A DNA stretch of 64,000 nt from Arion vulgaris (taxonomy: Eukaryota; Mollusca; Gastropoda; Stylommatophora; Arionidae). The notes beneath the pieces were generated by a model. That model saw nothing but the letters and a program-made list of their open reading frames with translations. It had not been told where the DNA came from and ran no database searches. Of this stretch, positions 1-11,972 are shown one piece after another. Position 1 is the stretch's first letter, and every line of letters begins with the position of its first letter. Location: NCBI GenBank assembly GCA_020796225.1, contig CM036756.1:56264616-56328615 (forward strand), read 5' to 3'. Both the position numbers and the translations under genes were made by a program.

Positions 1-3000
1 AGTTTGACATTAACTTAACAAATTATGGAAGATTTAGTACCTGCTCACAGCAGTTTGACATTAACTTAACAAACTATGGAAGATAAAGTACCTGCTCACA
101 GCAGTTTGACATTAACTTAACAAACTATGGAAGATAAAGTACCTACTCACAGCAGTTTGACATTAACTTAACAAACTATGGAAGATAAAGTACCTGCTCA
201 CAGCAGTTTGACATTAACTTAACAAACTATGGAAGATTTAGTACCTGCTCACAGCAGTTTGACATTAACTTAACAAACTATGGAAGATAAAGTACCTGCT
301 CACAGCAGTTTGACATTAACTTAACAAACTATGGAAGATTTAGTACCTGCTCACGGCAGTTTGACATTAACTTAACAAACTATGGAAGATAAAGTACCTG
401 CTCACAGCAGTTTGACATTAACTTAACAAACTATGGAAGATAAAGTACCTACTCACAGCAGTTTGACATTAACTTAACAAACTATGGAAGATAAAGTACC
501 TACTCACAGCAGTTTGACATTAACTTAACAAACTATGGAAGATAAAGTACCTGCTCACAGCAGTTTGACATTAACTTAACAAACTATGGAAGATAAAGTA
601 CCTACTCACAGCAGTTTGAAATTAACTTAACAAACTATGGAAGATAAAGTACCTACTCACAGCAGTTTGACATTAACTTAACAAACTATGGAAGATTTAG
701 TACCTGCTCACTGCAGTTTGACATTAACTTAACAAACTATGGAAGATTTAGTACCTGCTCACAGCAGTTTGACATTAACTTAACAAACTATGGAAGATTT
801 AGTACCTACTCACAGCAGTTTGACATTAACTTAACAAACTATGGAAGATTTAGTACCTACTCACAGCAGTTTGACATTAACTTAACAAACTATGGAAGAT
901 AAAGTACCTGCTCACAGCAGTTTGACATTAACTTAACAAACTATGGAAGATTTAGTACCTGCTCACAGCAGTTTGACATTAACTTAACAAACTATGGAAG
1001 ATTTAGTACCTACTCACAGCAGTTTGACGTTAACTTAACAAACTATGGAAGATTTAGTACCTACTCACAGCAGTTTGACGTTAACTTAACAAACTATGGA
1101 AGATTTAGTACCTACTCACGGCAGTTTGACATTAACTTAACAAACTATGGAAGATTTAGTACCTACTCACAGCAGTTTGACATTAACTTAACAAACTATG
1201 GAAGATAAAGTACCTACTCACAGCAGTTTGACATTAACTTAACAAACTATGGAAGATAAAGTACCTACTCACAGCAGTTTGACATTAACTTAACAAACTA
1301 TGGAAGATTTAGTACCTGCTCACGGCAGTTTGACATTAACTTAACAAACTATGGAAGATTTAGTACCTGCTCACGGCAGTTTGACATTAACTTAACAAAC
1401 TATGGAAGATAAAGTACCTGCTCACAGCAGTTTGACATTAACTTAACAAACTATGGAAGATTTAGTACCTGCTCACAGCAGTTTGACATTAACTTAACAA
1501 ACTATGGAAGATAAAGTACCTGCTCACAGCAGTTTGACATTAACTTAACAAACTATGGAAGATTTAGTACCTTCTCACAGCAGTTTGACATTAACTTAAC
1601 AAACTATGGAAGATAAAGTACCTGCTCACAGCAGTTTGACATTAACTTAACAAACTATGGAAGATTTAGTACCTGCTCACAGCAGTTTGACATTAACTTA
1701 ACAAACTATGGAAGATTTAGTACCTGCTCACAGCAGTTTGACATTAACTTAACAAACTATGGAAGATTTAGTACTTGCTCACAGCAGTTTGACATTAACT
1801 TAACAAACTATGGAAGATTTAGTACCTGCTCACTGCAGTTTGACATTAACTTAACAAACTATGGAAGATTTAGTACCTGCTCACAGCAGTTTGACATTAA
1901 CTTAACAAACTATGGAAGATTTAGTACCTGCTCACAGCAGTTTGACATTAACTTAACAAACTATGGAAGATTTAGTACCTGCTCACAGCAGTTTGACATT
2001 AACTTAACAAACTATGGAAGATTTAGTACCTGCTCACAGCAGTTTGACATTAACTTAACAAACTATGGAAGATTTAGTACCTGCTCACAGCAGTTTGACA
2101 TTAACTTAACAAACTATGGAAGATTTAGTACCTGCTCACAGCAGTTTGACATTAACTTAACAAACTATGGAAGATTTAGTACCTACTCACAGCAGTTTGA
2201 CATTAACTTAACAAACTATGGAAGATTTAGTACCTGCTCACAGCAGTTTGACATTAACTTAACAAACTATGGAAGATTTAGTACCTACTCACAGCAGTTT
2301 GACATTAACTTAACAAACTATGGAAGATTTAGTACCTTCTCACAGCAGTTTGACATTAACTTAACAAACTATGGAAGATTAAGTACCGCTCACAGCAGTT
2401 TGACATTAACTTAACAAACTATGGAAGATAAAGTACCTGCTCACAGCAGTTTGACATTAACTTAACAAACTATGGAAGATTTAGTACCTGCTCACAGCAG
2501 TTTGACATTAACTTAACAAACTATGGAAGATTTAGTACCTGCTCACAGCAGTTTGACATTAACTTAACAAACTATGGAAGATTTAGTACCTGCTCACAGC
2601 AGTTTGACATTAACTTAACAAACTATGGAAGATTTAGTACCTGCTCACAGCAGTTTGACATTAACTTAACAAACTATGGAAGATTTAGTACCTGCTCACG
2701 GCAGTTTGACATTAACTTAACAAACTATGGAAGATAAAGTACCTCACGCAGTTTGACATTAACTTAACAAACTATGGAAGATAAAGTACCTGCTCACAGC
2801 AGTTTGACATTAACTTAACAAACTATGGAAGATAAAGTACCTGCTCACAGCAGTTTGACATTAACTTAACAAACTATGGAAGATAAAGTACCTGCTCACA
2901 GCAGTTTGACATTAACTTAACAAACTATGGAAGATAAAGTACCTGCTCACAGCAGTTTGACATTAACTTAACAAACTATGGAAGATAAAGTACCTGCTCA

Positions 3001-3215
3001 CAGCAGTTTGACATTAACTTAACAAACTATGGAAGATAAATCCTACTCACAGCAGTTTGACATTAACTTAACAAATATGGAAGATTTAGTACCTGCTCAC
3101 AGCATTTGACATTAACTTAACAAACTATGGAAGATATTAGTACCATCACAGCAGTTTGATACTTAACATAACTATGGTTAAGATTTAGTTACTCTAAGTA
3201 CTCACGGCAGTTTTT
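1..3215. repeat. 51-bp satellite array, about 62 copies
   Basis: Head-to-tail copies of a 51-bp unit starting agtttgacattaacttaac run from the window edge, so the left end is not seen. Two main variants differ at one point (gatttag or gataaag), with further acctGctc/acctActc and cacAgc/cacGgc variation. Copies are very similar until about 3030, then decay over 180 bp into unique sequence. There is no coding signal: the one frame open in gatttag copies has no ATG and is stopped by TAA in gataaag copies. Confidence 0.97.
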
Positions 3216-4019
3216 GACATTGACTTCTTTCATGCGTTATCCCATATGGTTGTTCTTATCCATGAAATGGCAAGAAGTATTTTAAAACACGATCTCCATG
3301 CCAAGTGGTTTGTCTCCAAGTAGGTCGCTGTTGATTTAACCCTGTCCTCCATATATTTTTATTTCTGAAAATTTATAATACGATATATACTGAATAGCTA
3401 GTATACAGCTTTGTTTCATCTGAAATATACCATGAGCCAGACATCGGCAGATAATGTAGTTAATATGAATTTGATACAATTGTACAATTACAACGTTCCA
3501 AGCTAGTCCAATGGTCTTGTTTCAACTTGGTCACATATAGATGCTGACATCTAGTAGACATGACAAGGGTGAAGTCAATCTTAATGTGCTTTAATGTTGT
3601 GGGATAATATGCAATTTACTATAAATCTGTTAGATGAAGATTTATTAACGGTATAAAGCATAACAATGCATATTTTTTTAAACCGAGTTTAACATTTGCA
3701 GCTTTATTAAAGACTTTATAATGATGTCTCATTTAGTGACTGCTTCAGTTGTCCCATTACAAGGCAACTGCTATTCTGCAGCACTTTGTAAATTACTTTA
3801 AGCTTTTTTCCAACACAATCTTTAAAGAAGCTATTTCTGTATTCAATTTGAATAGATCCCTAATAATTTTAGTGGATTAAAAGATTTTCAAGTTGGGTCA
3901 TTCTTTTCAAGTTTATTATTATCCAAAATTCAATTGCGATGTACGTCATTAAATGTTCTTATTTGGTTATTGGTTACTGAACTGAGGTCATTGCACTCCG
4001 GGCAGACCCATATGTGATC
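3216..4019. other. No gene seen; short SINE-leader match
   Basis: AT-rich sequence without a supported gene. Positions 3284-3310 resemble 21836-21862, the leader running into a SINE-D head (aaaacacgatct then gtgcc/atgcc and agtggtt). A decayed SINE fragment may therefore sit about 70 bp from the end of the 51-bp array. Nothing else is recognisable. Confidence 0.5.
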
Positions 4020-4300
4020 AGTCTCCCACAACAGATATCAAAGAGTATTCTTACTGGTGGTTCCCATGGCTCGCTGGTTAAACACACTCCTCACTATGCC
4101 TCTCAGGCATCCAGTTCTACTTGTACAACGGGTAACTCCAAACTGCTTAAATCGCTGGATCGATTCAACATCTATTTTAGTGTCCTTATCCAACAGACAG
4201 TCGCGAAGAGACCAAAGAATATCCTCTTTATCCATCTTAAACTCCCCAACAACGTCGGATGTAATCTGTCCCTTCTGTAAAATTGATGAGGATCAATGAT
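4020..4300 (-). repeat. Dispersed repeat E2 with protein-like remnant
   Basis: Read on the minus strand, this contains an open stretch with MDKEDILWSLRDCLLDKDTK. Related sequence lies at 6355-6490 (plus strand, nucleotide match around gttaaccagcgag) and 22180-22273 (minus strand, protein match GDLRMNKG…DTNTAVDP). Similarity at protein level between diverged copies suggests descent from a coding element. No known domain is recognised; a transposon ORF or a processed gene copy are both possible. Confidence 0.55.
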
Positions 4301-4564
4301 CATGGCCTCTGGGTAATCTTATGACGACATCCTATCAAACCTGCCATTCTGATTAAGCATCGACTGAGGTCAGATACAACAATGGCCCCAGTAATAAGCC
4401 CAGAGACCATGAAGCAGAGTAATGGTCTAACTCATCCTCATACTATAAGTAGTTGTCATGTACATCCCTTGCTTCACTTTACCATGCGCATTAGTTTATT
4501 CATTTATAAGCATAATAAGTGTACCATCATATGACTTCACTTACACTAATTTATGGATGGCAGG

Positions 4565-5255
4565 TTAAGTTACAGTAACGATGCTCAACACTTCATGTTA
4601 TAGTCTCATTAAGTAATGATGTACAACGCTATACATGTTATAGTCTCATTTACAGTAATGATGTACAACGCTATCATGTTTATTTCATTTACAGTAACGA
4701 TGTACAACATATACATGACAGTCTATTTAGTAACGTTACAACACTACATGTTAGTCTCATTTTAGGTAACGATGACCACTGAGTTATAGTCATTTACAGT
4801 AACGATGTACAACACTATACATGTTATAGTCTCATTTACAGTAACGATGTACAACACTATACATGTTATAGTCTCATTTACAGTAACGATGTACAACGCT
4901 ATACATGTTATATTCTCATTTACAGTAACGATGTACAACACTATACATGTTACAGTCTCATTTACAGTAACGATGTACAACACTATACATGTATAGTCTC
5001 ATTTCAGTAACGATGTACAACACTATACGATGTTATAGTCTCATTTACAGTAACGATGTACAACACTATACATGTTAGTCTCATTTACAGTAACGATGTA
5101 CAACACTATACATGTTACAGTCTCATTTACAGTAACGATGTACAACGCTATACATGTTATAGTCTCATTTACAGTAACGATGTACAACGCTATAGATGTT
5201 ACAGTCTCATTTACAGTAACGATGTACAACACTATACATGTAACAGTCTCATATC
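4565..5255. repeat. 42-bp minisatellite, about 15 copies
   Basis: The unit contains cagtaacgatgtacaac and tatacatgtta with a 42-bp period (for example aacgatgt at 4801 and 4843). The left third is ragged with many small deletions. Because 42 is divisible by three, both strands stay open over several copies. I regard those frames as by-products of the period. Confidence 0.95.
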
Positions 5256-5261
5256 AATCAA

Positions 5262-5760
5262 TCAAGTACCATACCTGCCCGCGTAGGCGATCATGTCTCT
5301 CCATAACTCTCTCTCTCTCTCTTTTGTGCATGTTATCAGTTCTGACATCAATCTTTTATCGAACAAAGATTTCAGACCATCCAACATCTTCGCCCTCTGT
5401 CTTCCACGATCTCTCCTTCCATGAATTGTACCTGTTGTCACCAAATGCTGTAAACCTCCTCTTCGCATTATATGCACGAAGAACCTTGATTGTCTGATTA
5501 TTATTCTTTTATAAGGTTTTTGGTATGCATGCCTGATTTAAAACCTCCACATTTGTTTTCATCACTGTCCATAGAATGTTCAGCATTCTTCTTTAAAACC
5601 ACATCTCTGTTGCTTCCAGTGATCTTATTGATCGTTTGTTCATTGTCCATGATTCGCTGCCGTACATAAGTATTGGTTCAATATAGCACTGAGTACTCGT
5701 TTTCGCAGTGTCATTGGTAGTGAATTCACGCCAATATGCACGCCAGCATAGCAGTATCTT
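5262..5760 (-). mobile_element. LINE reverse transcriptase C-terminal remnant
   Basis: The minus strand from 5477 to 5262 reads GLQHLVTTGTIHGRRDRGRQ, then RAKMLDGLKS and WRDMIAYAGRYGT, the typical end of a metazoan LINE ORF2. Further 5' (5478-5760) broken frames give LRKRVLSAIL and an NRDVVLKKNAEHSMD-like stretch, the thumb region after the RT palm. The palm and endonuclease are absent (5' truncated), and frameshifts show it is dead. The 3' end touches the 42-bp array. Confidence 0.85.
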
Positions 5761-5829
5761 TCCGCTTAAACTGGGATAAGTGATATAGGTGTCGGATGAT
5801 ATGATACATATTGCATCAGCAGGATTGAT

Positions 5830-6300
5830 TGATTGGACAGAGAAGAGAACAAATAGATCTATCCGAGAGAACTCATCATCAAAGACAACTGGCTGATGCC
5901 ATACATAATAATAATAATTCCTCTCGTACCGTTATACGTTACATAGGACCTGCAAGTAATGTCTCCATACCGCTCTATCCTGGGCAACTCGCTCAATTTC
6001 CTCCATGGAACTGAGACTGATATTTCCTGCTTCTCTCAGCAAAGTTCGTTTCAGAGTCTCCTTAGGTCGCCCACCACATATAGAATGAGAAAATTATAAT
6101 ATTTTGGACATATAAAAAGACAAGAAGGGCTGAGAAGACCATCATGGAAGGAGGCATCCCGGCAAAGAGGAGAAGAGGAAGATCAAGGAGAAGATGGATT
6201 CACGATGGTTTGAGCATGGCCGCTGCAGAGGCAGGACATCTGACCTATGAGAGAAAATTCCGAAGGACTGTTGGGGTGACAAAGTTCTGCTAATGACAAG
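5830..6300 (+). mobile_element. LINE-M 3' end, interrupted
   Basis: The plus strand reads a LINE C-terminus in pieces: QIDLSERTHHQRQLADA before the interruption, then GHIKRQEGLRR, KRRRGRSRRRWIHDGLSMAA and a final TKFC-stop. A second copy at 19440-20035 has the same order without a break (QIDLSRKNSK, WIQDITDDLNMTAA, GTVRVAKL). Here the element is split by a minus-strand LINE fragment at 5908-6075. It is followed by a GATGATGAT run at 6307-6324, perhaps its tail. Confidence 0.8.
5908..6075 (-). mobile_element. LINE 3' fragment nested in LINE-M
   Basis: On the minus strand the sequence encodes KETLKRTLLREAGN, SSMEEIERVAQDRAVWRH and a last LQVLCNV, followed by an AATAATAAT-type tail (seen at 5908-5920). 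Homologous ends lie at 14610-14790 and 39388-39665. Comparison with the uninterrupted LINE-M copy at 19790 (gctacagatacgaatgag) shows this piece sits inside the older element. Confidence 0.75.
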
Positions 6301-6354
6301 TTATTTGATGATGATGATGATGAGGATTGATTGTCGAGAAGTTGAGAAGTGATA

Positions 6355-6490
6355 AGGGGATGTTCTTTTTCTCTTGGTGACCGTCTGTTTAATGAAGACG
6401 CTGAAGTGCAGAGTGAGTTAACCAGCGAGGAACAGGAACCATCAGTATGCATACTCTTCGACATATGTTGGGGGAACACTGAGCACCTAT
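6355..6490 (+). repeat. Dispersed repeat E2, second copy
   Basis: The stretch gttaaccagcgaggaacagg…accatcagtatgcatactctt aligns with the reverse complement of 4020-4085, and ggatgttctttttctcttgg aligns with the region encoding EDILWSL there. The frame is broken. This copy lies just downstream of LINE-M and upstream of a SINE-E1. Confidence 0.55.
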
Positions 6491-6584
6491 GGGTCTACCA
6501 GGAGTGTACTGACTTCGTTTAAGTAACCAATAACCAATATCGCAAGCAGGATTCTTTCTTGGAAGTGTATGCTCCAATGTATTT

Positions 6585-6742
6585 TTGCTTTTTCTTCGAA
6601 CGCTCCATATCGACCACTTGTTAACCACTCTTTGTGATTTGTATGTAATCTGAACTTAAGAGCAATTCTACGTTGTGCCAGTTATGCACCTACAAGTAGG
6701 CTATGATCCAATTTATGCGACTCTTTTTATTTACTAGGGTAG
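6585..6742 (-). mobile_element. SINE-E1, 3' part, running into array
   Basis: Matches 29253-29420, 32155-32310 and 36357-36500 (cttcttcgaacgctcc, ccactctttgtgat, gcgattgtacgttgtgcc-like and tttttatttactagggtagc blocks). On the minus strand the tail is the AAGAA run at the left. Where other copies continue into the conserved head, this one runs straight into the 65-bp array, whose unit is built from that head. Confidence 0.8.
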
Positions 6743-9700
6743 CTTCCCTACCTCAGTATCCTATTACAACATGCCTCGTATGTCGCAGTGTTACTATTCT
6801 TGAGTAGCTTCCCTACCTCAGTATCCTATTACAACATGCCTCGTATGTCGCAGTGTTACTATTCTTGAGTAGCTTCCCTACCTCAGTATCCTATTACAAC
6901 ATGCCTCGTATGTCGCAGTGTTACTATTCTTGAGTAGCTTCCCTACCTCAGTATCCTATTACAACATGCCTCGTATGTCGCAGTGTTACTATTCTTGAGT
7001 AGCTTCCCTACCTCAGTATCCTATTACAACATGCCTCGTATGTCGCAGTGTTACTATTCTTGAGTAGCTTCCCTACCTCAGTATCCTATTACAACATGCC
7101 TCGTATGTCGCAGTGTTACTATTCTTGAGTAGCTTCCCTACCTCAGTATCCTATTACAACATGCCTCGTATGTCGCAGTGTTACTATTCTTGAGTAGCTT
7201 CCCTACCTCAGTATCCTATTACAACATGCCTCGTATGTCGCAGTGTTACTATTCTTGAGTAGCTTCCCTACCTCAGTATCCTATTACAACATGCCTCGTA
7301 TGTCGCAGTGTTACTATTCTTGAGTAGCTTCCCTACCTCAGTATCCTATTACAACATGCCTCGTATGTCGCAGTGTTACTATTCTTGAGTAGCTTCCCTA
7401 CCTCAGTATCCTATTACAACATGCCTCGTATGTCGCAGTGTTACTATTCTTGAGTAGCTTCCCTACCTCAGTATCCTATTACAACATGCCTCGTATGTCG
7501 CAGTGTTACTATTCTTGAGTAGCTTCCCTACCTCAGTATCCTATTACAACATGCCTCGTATGTCGCAGTGTTACTATTCTTGAGTAGCTTCCCTACCTCA
7601 GTATCCTATTACAACATGCCTCGTATGTCGCAGTGTTACTATTCTTGAGTAGCTTCCCTACCTCAGTATCCTATTACAACATGCCTCGTATGTCGCAGTG
7701 TTACTATTCTTGAGTAGCTTCCCTACCTCAGTATCCTATTACAACATGCCTCGTATGTCGCAGTGTTACTATTCTTGAGTAGCTTCCCTACCTCAGTATC
7801 CTATTACAACATGCCTCGTATGTCGCAGTGTTACTATTCTTGAGTAGCTTCCCTACCTCAGTATCCTATTACAACATGCCTCGTATGTCGCAGTGTTACT
7901 ATTCTTGAGTAGCTTCCTACCTCAGTATCCATTACAACATGCCTCGTATGTCGCATGTTACTATTCTGAGTAGCTTCCTACTCAGTATCCTATTACAACA
8001 TCCTTATGTCGCAGTGTTACTATTCTTGAGTAGCTCTACCTCAGTATCCTATTACAACTGCCTCGTATGCGCAGTTTCATATTACAACTGCCTCGTATGT
8101 CGCAGTGTTACTATTACAACATGCCTTATCGCAAAGTGTTACTATTACACATGCCCTATGTGCCGTGTACTATTCAACATGCCTCTCATGTCGCAGATTT
8201 ACATTCTGGTAGTCCCAACTCAGTATCCTTTCGCATGCCTATATGCGAAGAACCTATTTCTGAGTATTCTATCGTATCCTATTACAAGTCCTGTATGTCA
8301 TGTACTATTCTGAGAACCTCCACCTCGTATCCTATTACACATGCCTCGAATGTCGCAGTTTTCTATTCTTGATAGCTCCACCTCAGTATCCTTTACAACT
8401 GATCGTATGTCGGTGTTATTTCTTGAGTAGCTTCCTACTAGTATCTGGTTCAACATGCCTGGTATGTCGCAGTGTCATTTGAGTAGCTTCACCTCAGTAT
8501 TATACAACAGCCTGATGCAGTTTTACTATTCTGGAGCTTAACCCTCGTATCCATTACAACAGTGCCTCGATGTCAGTGTTACTATTTTGATAGCTCTCTA
8601 GTATCTATTACAACATGCCTCAGTATTGAGATACTATTCTGGAGAGCACCTCATCATCCATTACAACATGCCTTATGTGCAGTATTACTATCTGAGTATT
8701 CCTCCTCAGTACCTTACAACATGCCTCTATGTCGCAGTGTCATATCTTGGTAGCTTCCTACCCATATCCTGTACAACTGCTCAATGTCCCCAGTGTACTA
8801 TTCTTGAGTACTTCTCCTCAGTATCCTTCACATCAGTATGTTGCAGTAGTTACTATCTTGAGTGCTTCCACCTCAGTATCATTACAACATGCCTGTAGCA
8901 GTGTATACTATTCTTGGTAGCTTCCTACCTCAGTACATACAACATGCGGTGCGTGTTACTATTCGGGAGTAGCTCATCCTCAGTATCCTATGCAAATGCC
9001 GATTCACAGTGACTATTCTGAGATTCCACTCAGATCCTATTACAACATGCCTCGATGTGCAGGACATTCTGAGTCCCTACCTCAGTATCCTATTACAACA
9101 TGCCTGTATCGAGGTACTTTCTGGGGTACTACAGTTCCTATACAATTATGCCTGTATGTGAGTGTTATATTGAGAGCTTCTCAGATCCAGTTAGAACATG
9201 CTGATGTCAGTGTTACTATTCTGGTAGCTTCCTCTCAGTATCCTCTTTAAATGCCTGAAGTCGCGTGTACATTCTTGAGTGAGCTTAACCTACCCAGTAT
9301 CCATTCAGATGCGTATGTCTTTACATATTTTGAGACCTACAGTATCCTATTACAACATGCCTGTATGTCGAGTGTACTATCTTGGTGCTTTACTAGTATC
9401 CATAAACATGCCAATATGTCGCAGTGTTCTTTCTTGGTAAGCTCTATCAGTATCCTGATTACATTTTGTCGAGTTTATTCTTGATAGCTTCCTACTCAGT
9501 ATCCTTTAACATGCCTTTGTGATTTACTATTTTGAACTTCCTACCTCAGTATCCTATTACAACATCCCTGTATGTGCCAGTGTTCATTCTGAGTAGCTCT
9601 ACTCAGTATCTATTCAACATGCTCTATGTCGCTTTATTTCTTGAGTAGCTTCCCTACCTCAGTATCCTATTACAACATGCCTCGTATGTTGCAGTGTTAC

Positions 9701-9800
9701 TATTACAACATGCCTCGTATGTCGCAGTATCCTATTACAACATGCCTCGTATGTTGCAGTGTTACTATTACAACATGCCTCGTATGTATGACACATGGTA
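6738..9800. repeat. 65-bp minisatellite derived from a SINE head
   Basis: The unit begins gtagcttccctacctcagta and includes aacatgcctcgtatgtcgca and gtgttactattcttga. From 6738 to about 7905 I find about 18 copies without a difference. From 7906 to about 9620 every copy carries several small deletions. From 9640 the sequence is clean again but with shortened units of about 33 bp. The unit aligns with the SINE-E1 head (gtagcttccctaggccccta, cttacgacatgccttgtagg, gcagtggtactattgt). Confidence 0.95.
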
Positions 9801-9849
9801 TGTCGCGTTACTATTCTTTGCTTCCTTGAGACCCTTCGACAAAACGGGC

Positions 9850-10025
9850 GATGTTCCAATTTAAATTGGAGTGCGTGGCAGGGGAAGATCAAGACGAAAA
9901 TGGCAGCAAGACATCAAAGAAACCGTGAAATCACACTGGAGAAGACAAAACTTGCTAAAGACAGAACGTTTTTCAGGCGGGATATGATGAAAACAACGTT
10001 CCCCAAGGGGCGTGCTACTTGATGA
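9850..10025 (+). mobile_element. LINE C-terminal remnant
   Basis: Two plus-strand frames together read a basic LINE tail: GRSRRKWQQDIKETVKSHWR, then AKDRTFFRRDMMKTTFPKG and RAT-stop. The frame changes once near 9940, so it is inactive. It begins directly after the last 65-bp unit. The upstream RT is missing. Confidence 0.7.
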
Positions 10026-10594
10026 TTTGCCAGATTGAATAATCTTGGATTCAAGAAACTGATTGACACATACGATATTGTATTTACCAGAAGTCCAGTC
10101 GTTCCTGAAATTCATATCGTCCACGTTTCTTTCAGTTCAACATCAGAGAGTAATTTCAACATACTCACATAACAACCGGGGCAGACAGCATTTCGAAGGT
10201 GTAGCTTCAACCTTTTTGATTTGTACAGCATCGGTAGAAATCTCAAGAATAACGAGTGATTAGCATGCTTTACTCGTTAGATAATAATCGAACATATTGA
10301 ATGAATACTTTCACTTGGCTGCTAAATTGCATTCACGTGTAAAGCAAAGCCGATGCACGCATGAACAGATATGCAACAGTCATATGCACACAGAAAACTG
10401 TCGTTTCTGCCAATCAAATAGTTTTACTGCAGTCTCATCTATTTTGTGAATATGATCGTTTCTGCCTGTAGTTCTTTTTTACGGGCTGTGTAGGACAGGT
10501 GGATGAGAGCCTGAAGAATTTAATGGTCGCATGGCTAGTGCAGTCGCTGCGAAACTGTTCAGGTTAGATTTTTTTCATTTATGTCCACAATAAA
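10026..10594. other. No gene seen; single outlier repeat copy
   Basis: Mostly unique AT-rich sequence. Positions 10347-10396 hold one diverged copy of the unit that forms the array starting 200 bp downstream (gcatgaacagatatgcaaca, then gtcatatgcacacagaa). Nothing else is supported. Confidence 0.6.
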
Positions 10595-11200
10595 AAAAAC
10601 AATGCAACGGTCGTATGCCCACAGAAGCACACATGAAAAGATATGCACGCCCACAGAAGCACACATGAAAAGATATGCAACAGTCGTATGCCCACAGAAG
10701 CACGCCCACAGAAGCACACATGAAAAGATATGCAACAGTCGTATGCCACAGAAGCACGCCCACAGAAGCACATGAAGATGCACAGTCATGTCCAAGAGCA
10801 CGCCCACAGAAGCACACATGAAAAACAATGCAACAGTCGTATGCCCACAGAAGCACGCCCACCCCACAGAAGCACACATGAAAAGATATGCAATAGTCGT
10901 ATGCACACAGAAGCACGCCAACAGAAGCACGCCCACCCCACAGAAGCACACAAGAAAAGATATTCAACAGTCGTATGCCCACAGAAGCACACGTGAAAAG
11001 ATATTCAACAGTCGTATGCCCACAGAAGCACGCCCACAGAAGCACGCCCACAGAAGCACGCCCACAGAAGCAGCACAGAAGCCACTGAAAGAAGCACGTC
11101 CCACAGAAGCACGCCCACAGAAGCACGTCCAAAGAAGCACACATGAAAAGAAATGCAACAGTCGTATGCACACAAAAGCACACATGAAAATATATACAAC
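10595..11200. repeat. Composite minisatellite (14-bp and about 40-bp units)
   Basis: A longer unit (acacatgaaaagatatgcaa, cagtcgtatgcccacagaag) alternates with runs of a 14-bp submotif gcccacagaagcac. Four consecutive 14-mers occur near 11030-11070. All long frames on both strands follow the repeat and have no protein-like composition. Confidence 0.93.
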
Positions 11201-11549
11201 TGTTATTTGTTTACTAAATTTAAAGATCGCTTCATTTGACGTAATCTTACCAGCCAGTAGGACTTCTAAATCGTAGAAGCCTGAGTGACTCACCACCTGT
11301 CATATTTTAATAAAATGTTTGAGATATCTATATATTGTGTATATGTAAACGCACCCCCACCCCATTAACTAAGTCAGCTTGGCAACTGTGTATTGCAGAT
11401 TTGGGCGTCCAGATTCCTCGTATGTCTTGTTGTTGCCGCCAAAATTTAAAGATATTGTTAGCTCATTCTTTTTCTTATGAACCCTTTTCATACCTCGGGG
11501 TATATAGGATAATTCGGTGTTGGGCCCGTAGTTTTCATTGACCGTCGTC
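11201..11549. other. No gene seen; short repeat match
   Basis: The block 11385-11462 (gcagatttggg, ctcgtatgtcttgttgttg, attgttagc) resembles 18158-18236 (gcagatttggactggtc, ttggtatgccatgttagtt). This looks like a low-copy dispersed repeat of roughly 75 bp. The remainder shows nothing. Confidence 0.45.
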
Positions 11550-11655
11550 ATACGATGTGTGATGTAGTCAACATCACGCCGGTTGCCTTTACTTCCCAGA
11601 GCTTTTCCTGGTACCAGTTGAGGCTGGGTTGACCTGAGAGCTACTACAGGCAGGA
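11550..11655 (-). mobile_element. SINE-H body fragment
   Basis: The reverse complement matches 22690-22790 in order: ctctcaggtca, ccagcctcaa, the gtaaaggc block and a gatgtaatc/gatgtagtc stretch ending in catcac. The tRNA-like head present at 22600-22680 is not recognisable here, so this copy is 5' truncated or decayed. Confidence 0.6.
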
Positions 11656-11689
11656 AATATTGCACGCCCACGGTGAAATGGAGCCCAGC

Positions 11690-11972
11690 CTACTACGCAA
11701 CTGCGGCTCTCCATTAGCTCATTGGAAATCGAAAATCGTGACATATCCTTTACAAGACGTAGCCATCAACCACAGTAAACGTGTCGTTGATTTTCTAGGC
11801 ACCACTTATACGTTGAGTAGTTTGCCATTGCTATCTGAACGGTTAGGTCTATTTTTAACCTTTCGTAAAAATCCCACGGAAACGAATTTGCTTCCAAACT
11901 TGCCCACCGCGGAGTTCAAACCAGGTACGCTTGGGTTGTAATCAAGCTCACTACCCCTTAAGCTACAGACGC
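11690..11972 (-). mobile_element. SINE-C, near full length
   Basis: On the minus strand it starts with a tRNA-like head (gggcgtctgtagcttaaggg as A-box region, ctggtttgaactcc as B box), followed by a body with aagtttggaagcaaatt, ttaaaaatagacc, ccgttcaga, a caatggcaaacta block and gatatgtcacgat. Other copies are at 35370-35800 and 39225-40035, both interrupted. Length is about 280 bp. Confidence 0.85.

Noticed and set aside
1..3215. CRISPR array
   Set aside because: Direct contiguous repeats with no unique spacers, in a eukaryotic context.
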